Source: DATIVK01 sp035465955 (lineage in GTDB: Bacteria; Myxococcota; Myxococcia; Myxococcales; Anaeromyxobacteraceae). Taken from it: DNA of 16,769 nucleotides. Made by a program: the position numbers and the translations under genes. The notes below the pieces were generated by a model. The model saw only the letters and a program-made list of their open reading frames with translations, had not been told where the DNA came from and did not search any database. This document shows, piece by piece, positions 13,101 to 16,769 of the stretch; the stretch's first letter is position 1, and every line of letters begins with the position of its first letter. Location of the stretch: positions 1-16,769 of the forward strand of contig DATIVK010000171.1 in NCBI GenBank assembly GCA_035465955.1. Reading direction: 5' to 3'.

Positions 13101-13847
13101 TCATCCCTCCGGGCGCCTGACCTCCCGGTGGAACGGGCACCGATCGCCGAGGCACTCCGCGTTCCGTCCGCTCCACTCGCAGGCGGCGCCGCGCCCGTCC
13201 AGCCGCACGCCGAGCGTCTCCCGCGCGATGCGGATCCCGGTCAGCAGCGCGAGCCAGGTGGTCCGCTTGCAGCAGCGCGGGCCCCCCAGGCCGCCGATGA
13301 CGGTCAGCGCCCGGGCGGTGGCGCCGTTGGCGAGCCCCCAGGATTCGCGGGCCATCGGCGTGGCGCCGGTCGCCACGGAGGCGAAGATGCCGACCCCGAC
13401 GCCGGCGCCGCAGGCCCCCTGGAAGCCGCAGAAGCCCCCGGCCACCGCGTCCGAGCGTCGGCGGGCCTCGGCCAGCAGCCGGGGCTTCGCGGCCGCGTCG
13501 CCGCGGGCGTTGGAGAGGGCCGCGAGGAGCGTGGCCGGGACGAGGAAGTGGTGCTCGGGGCCGTGGAGCTTGAGGCTCGGGTGGCGCATGAGGCCGGTCG
13601 CGAGCGCCATCGGGTCCGTCGAGGTGCTCGCGGCGCACGTGCGCTCGATGACGTCCTTCGCGGGCGACGCGTGGCACGCATCGCAGACGAAGTGGCCGTC
13701 GCGGCACCGCACCGGGCTCGCGGTCTCGAACCCGCAGAACGTGCATCGCACCGGCTCGGCCGAGGCGCGGTACTCGAGCCCGGCGCCACAGATGAGACAG
13801 CCCTGGTGGTGGGTGTCCCCGGGGCGGGATGAGATCGGCTGAGGCAT
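13101..13847 (-). CDS. DUF5714 zinc-ribbon protein
   Basis: A 248-residue protein with an excellent GGAGGG ribosome site before ATG 13847. The N-terminus carries two zinc-ribbon-like knuckle sets: Cys17, Cys20, Cys35, Cys38 (CLICG, CTFCG), then Cys48, His52, Cys55, Cys58. The remainder is helical and contains the DUF5714-type signature with CGFQGACGAGVGVG, TGATPMARESWG and IGGLGGPRCCKR, and ends with a further Cys cluster (CEWSG, CLGDRCPFH). No activity is established. It follows the flavoprotein gene by 38 bp in the same direction. Such proteins in sulfate reducers and other anaerobes sit in redox gene sets of unknown purpose (from memory). The frame is also open upstream, but that part overlaps the flavoprotein gene in another frame. 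Confidence 0.88.
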   Translation of the reverse strand: MPQPISSRPGDTHHQGCLICGAGLEYRASAEPVRCTFCGFETASPVRCRDGHFVCDACHASPAKDVIERTCAASTSTDPMALATGLMRHPSLKLHGPEHHFLVPATLLAALSNARGDAAAKPRLLAEARRRSDAVAGGFCGFQGACGAGVGVGIFASVATGATPMARESWGLANGATARALTVIGGLGGPRCCKRTTWLALLTGIRIARETLGVRLDGRGAACEWSGRNAECLGDRCPFHREVRRPEG

Positions 13848-13885
13848 CGTCCCTCCTTGGAGCCCGGGCGCGGCCGTGCGGTTCG

Positions 13886-15844
13886 TCAGCGGGCGCCCAT
13901 CGAGAGCGCGCCGGTCAGGCACGGCTCCACGCAGTCGCCGCAGCCCGTGCAGCGGTCGGTGCTCACGCGCGCCACTCCCCTCGCGTCGAGCGCGACGGCG
14001 AGGGAGGGGCAGCGGGTGCAGCACCCGCAGCCGGCGCAGAGCGACGGGTCGACCTCGGCGACCGGCCGGGGCGCGGACGTGGGGGCCTCGGCCGGGAGGC
14101 CGACGCGGCCGCTGCCGACGAGCGCGGCGACCGATCGCAGCCCCCGCTCGGCGAGGTACCACGAGAGGCCCGCCTGCAGGTCGTGCACGATGCCGAGGCC
14201 GTGGCGTGTGACCAGGGCGTCCACGGTCACGGCCTGCGCGCCGCCAGCGAGGAGGTCGGCGGCGCCGCGCCAGCTTCCGGGGTCGCCCGCGAGCGTGGCG
14301 CCGGCGGCGGAGAGGGTCAGGCGATCCGGGAACTCGCGCCGGAGCCGGTCGATCGCGTCGGCCGCGCCCTCCGCCATCACCGCGCCCGCCCAGCCGGCCT
14401 CGTAGGCGCGCCTCACGGGCGCGTAGGCGGAGGTGAAGCGTGAGGCGGCGAGGAGGAACGGAGAGGGGAGGCGCTGCCCCTGGACGTCGCAGTCGAGCGC
14501 GACCGGCAGGCCCGGCGGCCCGCGGGGGCCCGTCGAGGCCGCGTCCGTCGCCGCCGGACGGTTCCACTCGGGGCACGTCGCGGCACGGGGGCAGCCGCTC
14601 CCGCCCGGGCACGACGTCCGATCGGGGCAGGCGGCGAGGTCGCCGCCGCCGAGGAGCCCCTGCACCGCGAGGCCGGCCCGCTTGCCCGACGCCACCGCCT
14701 CCACCACGGAGGTCGGACCGCTCTCCAGGTCCCCCGCGTAGACCACGCGCGGGTGCGGCTCGCGCCGGAGGCCGGCGCGGCCGCCGATCGCGACCACCAC
14801 GGCGTCCACGTCGCGCCGCTCGTGCTCGCCGTGCGGCAGATCGACGAGGCGGCTCGGGTGGAAGGACCGTCCGGCGGGGAGCTCCACGCGGTGGAGGCGG
14901 AGCGCGGTCACGCGCCCGGCGCGGCCGCGGATGGCGGTCACGCGGACCCGGCCGCTCACGTGGACGCCGGACGCGGCGAGCCGCTCGCGCTCCCGGCGCG
15001 TCGGCGCCAGCTCCGGGAGCGCCTTGAGCGCGAAGAGCTCCACGCGCGCCGCGCCGAGCGCCGCGGCGGCGCCGGCGCAGTCGAGCGCCACGCCGCCGTC
15101 CCCGACGATGGCGACGCGCCTTCCCCGCAGCGCGGGAGGGTGGTCGCCGAGCACCTCCGTCCAGCGGAGCGCCCGCTCGCGGCCCGGCACGTCGAGCTCC
15201 GCCGGCTCCCCGAGCCCGCCGGCGACGACGACCGCCGCGAAGCCGCGGGAGAGCAGGTCGCGCGGCAGCGGGACGGGCGCGCCGAGCAGGAGCCGCACGT
15301 CGCCCAGCCCGAGCACCCAGTCGACGTCGGCGTCCAGCACGGCGGGATCGAGCCGCTCGCGCGGGACGAGGCGTGCCATGCCTCCCGCCCGCGCCGCCCG
15401 ATCGAACACGTGGACCGCGTGGCCGGCCCGGGCGAGCACGCTCGCGGCGCCGAGCCCCGCCGGCCCCGCGCCCACCACGGCGACGCGCAGCCCCGTGGCC
15501 GCCGGCGCCGCGAGGCGGGGGAGGACGCCCAGCGCCCTCGCCTTGCGCACGATCGCGGCCTGGAGGGCGGGGACGTTCACGGGGCCGTCGAGCGCCCTGC
15601 GGGCGCAGCGCGACATGCAGAGGGTGTCCGGGCAGACCTGGCCGCAGGTGCCGCCGAGCGGGTTCTGGCCGAGGATGTGGGCGGCCGCCCGCCGGTAGTC
15701 GGAGGGCTCGCCGCAGCGGATCGCGAGGATGAAGTCGGCGGGCGAGAGCCCCGCGGGGCAGCCGCTCCGGCATGGCCTCGCCTCGCAGGCGCGGCACCTC
15801 GCGGCCTCGGCGCGGAGCTGTGCGTCGGTCAGGAACGGCGCCAT
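13886..15844 (-). CDS. Iron-sulfur flavoprotein: GltD/DPYD-like fused to collapsed PreA and ferredoxin
   Basis: A 652-residue multidomain oxidoreductase with AGGGGGAC before ATG 15844. In order: a DPYD-type N-terminal iron-sulfur domain (Cys17, 20, 25, 29 and 67, 71, 76, 80); a GltD-like FAD/NAD(P) module (GAGPAG at 125-130, a second nucleotide fold at VAIVGDGGVALDCA, and YAGDLESGPTSVVEAVASGKRA); a Cys-Pro hexapeptide repeat (406-429); about 150 residues resembling the two ends of a PreA/dihydroorotate-dehydrogenase barrel (446-600); and a C-terminal ferredoxin domain (Cys603 onward, then CTGCGDCVEPC). Likely it moves electrons between NAD(P)H and a ferredoxin-type partner. The architecture resembles proteins annotated as pyridine nucleotide-disulfide oxidoreductase/dicluster-binding (from memory). 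DUF5714 follows in the same operon. The substrate is unknown. Confidence 0.88.
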   Translation of the reverse strand: MAPFLTDAQLRAEAARCRACEARPCRSGCPAGLSPADFILAIRCGEPSDYRRAAAHILGQNPLGGTCGQVCPDTLCMSRCARRALDGPVNVPALQAAIVRKARALGVLPRLAAPAATGLRVAVVGAGPAGLGAASVLARAGHAVHVFDRAARAGGMARLVPRERLDPAVLDADVDWVLGLGDVRLLLGAPVPLPRDLLSRGFAAVVVAGGLGEPAELDVPGRERALRWTEVLGDHPPALRGRRVAIVGDGGVALDCAGAAAALGAARVELFALKALPELAPTRRERERLAASGVHVSGRVRVTAIRGRAGRVTALRLHRVELPAGRSFHPSRLVDLPHGEHERRDVDAVVVAIGGRAGLRREPHPRVVYAGDLESGPTSVVEAVASGKRAGLAVQGLLGGGDLAACPDRTSCPGGSGCPRAATCPEWNRPAATDAASTGPRGPPGLPVALDCDVQGQRLPSPFLLAASRFTSAYAPVRRAYEAGWAGAVMAEGAADAIDRLRREFPDRLTLSAAGATLAGDPGSWRGAADLLAGGAQAVTVDALVTRHGLGIVHDLQAGLSWYLAERGLRSVAALVGSGRVGLPAEAPTSAPRPVAEVDPSLCAGCGCCTRCPSLAVALDARGVARVSTDRCTGCGDCVEPCLTGALSMGAR

Positions 15845-15969
15845 CGGTCCCCCTGGGCGCATCGGCGGCTCGACGGGTCCACGGAGGGCATCTTCTACTG
15901 GAGTGCGTGCGTTCCGTACACCCCTGCCCGGTGGAAGCGTTCCGGCTCCGCGCGGGTTAGAGATACGCA
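15845..15969. other. Divergent intergenic region, no clear promoter
   Basis: About 125 bp between the flavoprotein and phosphoesterase starts. The middle (15890-15925) is AT-richer and contains GTGCGTGCGTTCCGTACAC, a rough dyad. It must hold both promoters, but I could not name a convincing -35/-10 pair for either direction. Confidence 0.3.
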
Positions 15970-16769
15970 ATGCGATCCGATGAGCACCGCCTCGGCCGCC
16001 GGAGCTTTCTCAAGGGGGCGCTCGCGGTCGGCGCCGCCGCGGCGCTCCCCGCCGCCGTCGAGGCGCAGCCGGTCGCGCCCAGGGCGGAGCCGGTGACCTT
16101 CCTCGTCCCCGGGCTCGATCCGGCCCACGACGGGCTGCGGATCGCCCAGCTCTCCGACCTCCACGTGGGGGCGCGCACGCCGGCGGCGACGGTCCAGGCG
16201 GCGATCGCGGAGGCGAACGCCTTCGCCCCGGACCTCGTCCTGCTCACGGGCGACTTCCTGTCGTCGCGCCGGAGCGAGCTCGACGCGATCCGGGAGCAGC
16301 TCGGCGGCCTCGCCGCGCCCGCGGTCGCGGTGCTGGGCAACCACGACCACTGGGTCGATCCGGTGGGGGCCACCGCCGCGCTCCTCGGCCACGGCTACGA
16401 GGTGCTCGAGAACGAGTGGACGTCGCGCTCGCTCCGCGGCGCCCCGCTCGCGATCGTGGGCGTCGGCGACGCGCTGACCCGCCACGAGGACGTGGCGCGC
16501 GCGACCCGCGGGCTCCCCGCGGGCACGACGCCCATCGTGCTCGCGCACGGGCCGCGGACCGCGGATCGCCTGCGGGCGCTCGATCGGCCGGCCGTCTGCT
16601 TCTCGGGCCACACCCACGGCGGCCAGATCGTGCTGCCGATCCTCACGCCGACCTGGATGCACGCCCTCGCGCGGGAGCCGTACGTCCGCGGCCGGTTCGA
16701 CCTGGGGCGCGTGCAGCTCTACGTGAACCGCGGCGTCGGGAACTCGGCCTTTCGCGTGCGCCTGAACTG
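15970..16769 (+). CDS. Tat-exported calcineurin-like metallophosphoesterase, C-terminus beyond window
   Basis: The frame from ATG 15970 stays open for 266 codons to the right edge. The start carries a twin-arginine signal (RLGRRSFLKG with Arg10-Arg11, then an Ala-rich hydrophobic stretch), so the folded, metal-loaded enzyme is sent to the periplasm or membrane surface. The two-metal site is complete: Asp63 and His65 (SDLHVG), Asp95 (TGD), Asn124-His125 (GNHDH), His193 (LAHGP), and His214, His216 (GHTHGGQ). Similarity is to the YaeI-type phosphoesterases, some of which act on membrane phosphodiesters or UDP-sugar lipids; the substrate is unknown here. Only a few dozen residues are probably missing. 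It is divergent from the iron-sulfur flavoprotein. Confidence 0.92.
   Translation, partial: MRSDEHRLGRRSFLKGALAVGAAAALPAAVEAQPVAPRAEPVTFLVPGLDPAHDGLRIAQLSDLHVGARTPAATVQAAIAEANAFAPDLVLLTGDFLSSRRSELDAIREQLGGLAAPAVAVLGNHDHWVDPVGATAALLGHGYEVLENEWTSRSLRGAPLAIVGVGDALTRHEDVARATRGLPAGTTPIVLAHGPRTADRLRALDRPAVCFSGHTHGGQIVLPILTPTWMHALAREPYVRGRFDLGRVQLYVNRGVGNSAFRVRLN

Noticed and set aside
13095..13112. CCGGAG/CTCCGG hairpin between qorB and DUF5714 as a bidirectional terminator
   Set aside because: The stem is only 6 bp, no T-run follows on either strand, and it overlaps the DUF5714 stop codon.
13101..15797. An 898-codon open frame that would fuse DUF5714 to a long Arg/Ala-rich N-terminus
   Set aside because: The upstream part is the wrong-frame shadow of the iron-sulfur flavoprotein. 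DUF5714 has its own ATG and GGAGGG site at 13847.

Overview
The window is one strongly GC-rich stretch (G/C-dominated third codon positions) packed with short operons. The gene mix suggests a Gram-negative, metabolically versatile soil or sediment bacterium, and the best guess is a Myxococcota/Deltaproteobacteria relative such as Anaeromyxobacter. Grounds are a CcdA/thioredoxin/permease metalloid-type cassette, a nikR-linked nickel ECF transporter, DUF1847 and DUF5714 proteins, and a dihydropyrimidine-dehydrogenase-like iron-sulfur flavoprotein. No rRNA, tRNA, CRISPR array, insertion sequence or prophage was seen. The taxonomic call is inference.

Layout. (1) 1-2892: a divergent metalloid/redox cassette. 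A truncated ArsR repressor faces a four-gene operon: thioredoxin lipoprotein, CcdA-type electron carrier, ArsP-like permease with two N-terminal Cys-Cys pairs, and small cytoplasmic thioredoxin. An inverted repeat sits between the -35 and -10 of the shared control region. (2) 2932-4258: a YciI/DGPF protein (minus) and a Cys-rich DUF1847 protein (plus). (3) 4318-4690: a cold-shock gene with two hairpins in its upstream region and a strong intrinsic terminator. (4) 4791-8441: a RibD/DHFR-like reductase running into a convergent LysR gene (77 bp overlap). The LysR gene ends a minus-strand set reading zinc alcohol dehydrogenase, aldo-keto reductase, LysR. (5) 8657-11537: a complete minus-strand nickel uptake operon, auxiliary membrane protein, nikM, nikQ, nikO, nikR, with a recognisable promoter. 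(6) 11711-13089: a divergent HxlR/qorB pair, the quinone-stress module known from E. coli ytfH/ytfG. (7) 13101-15844: a minus-strand pair, an iron-sulfur flavoprotein with a collapsed PreA-like domain followed by DUF5714. (8) 15970 to the end: a Tat-exported metallophosphoesterase, cut by the window edge.

How they work together. Region 1 can be read as a thiol-redox relay. CcdA would carry electrons across the membrane to the lipoprotein thioredoxin, while the small thioredoxin and the Cys-rich permease tail handle a thiophilic metalloid inside, all under ArsR control. Region 5 imports Ni(II) and switches itself off through NikR. Region 6 detoxifies quinones. Region 7 is the least understood part: an electron-transfer protein with a four-fold Cys-Pro hexapeptide repeat, partnered with a zinc-ribbon DUF5714 protein. 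Regions 1 and 7 are the best candidates for poorly described biology.
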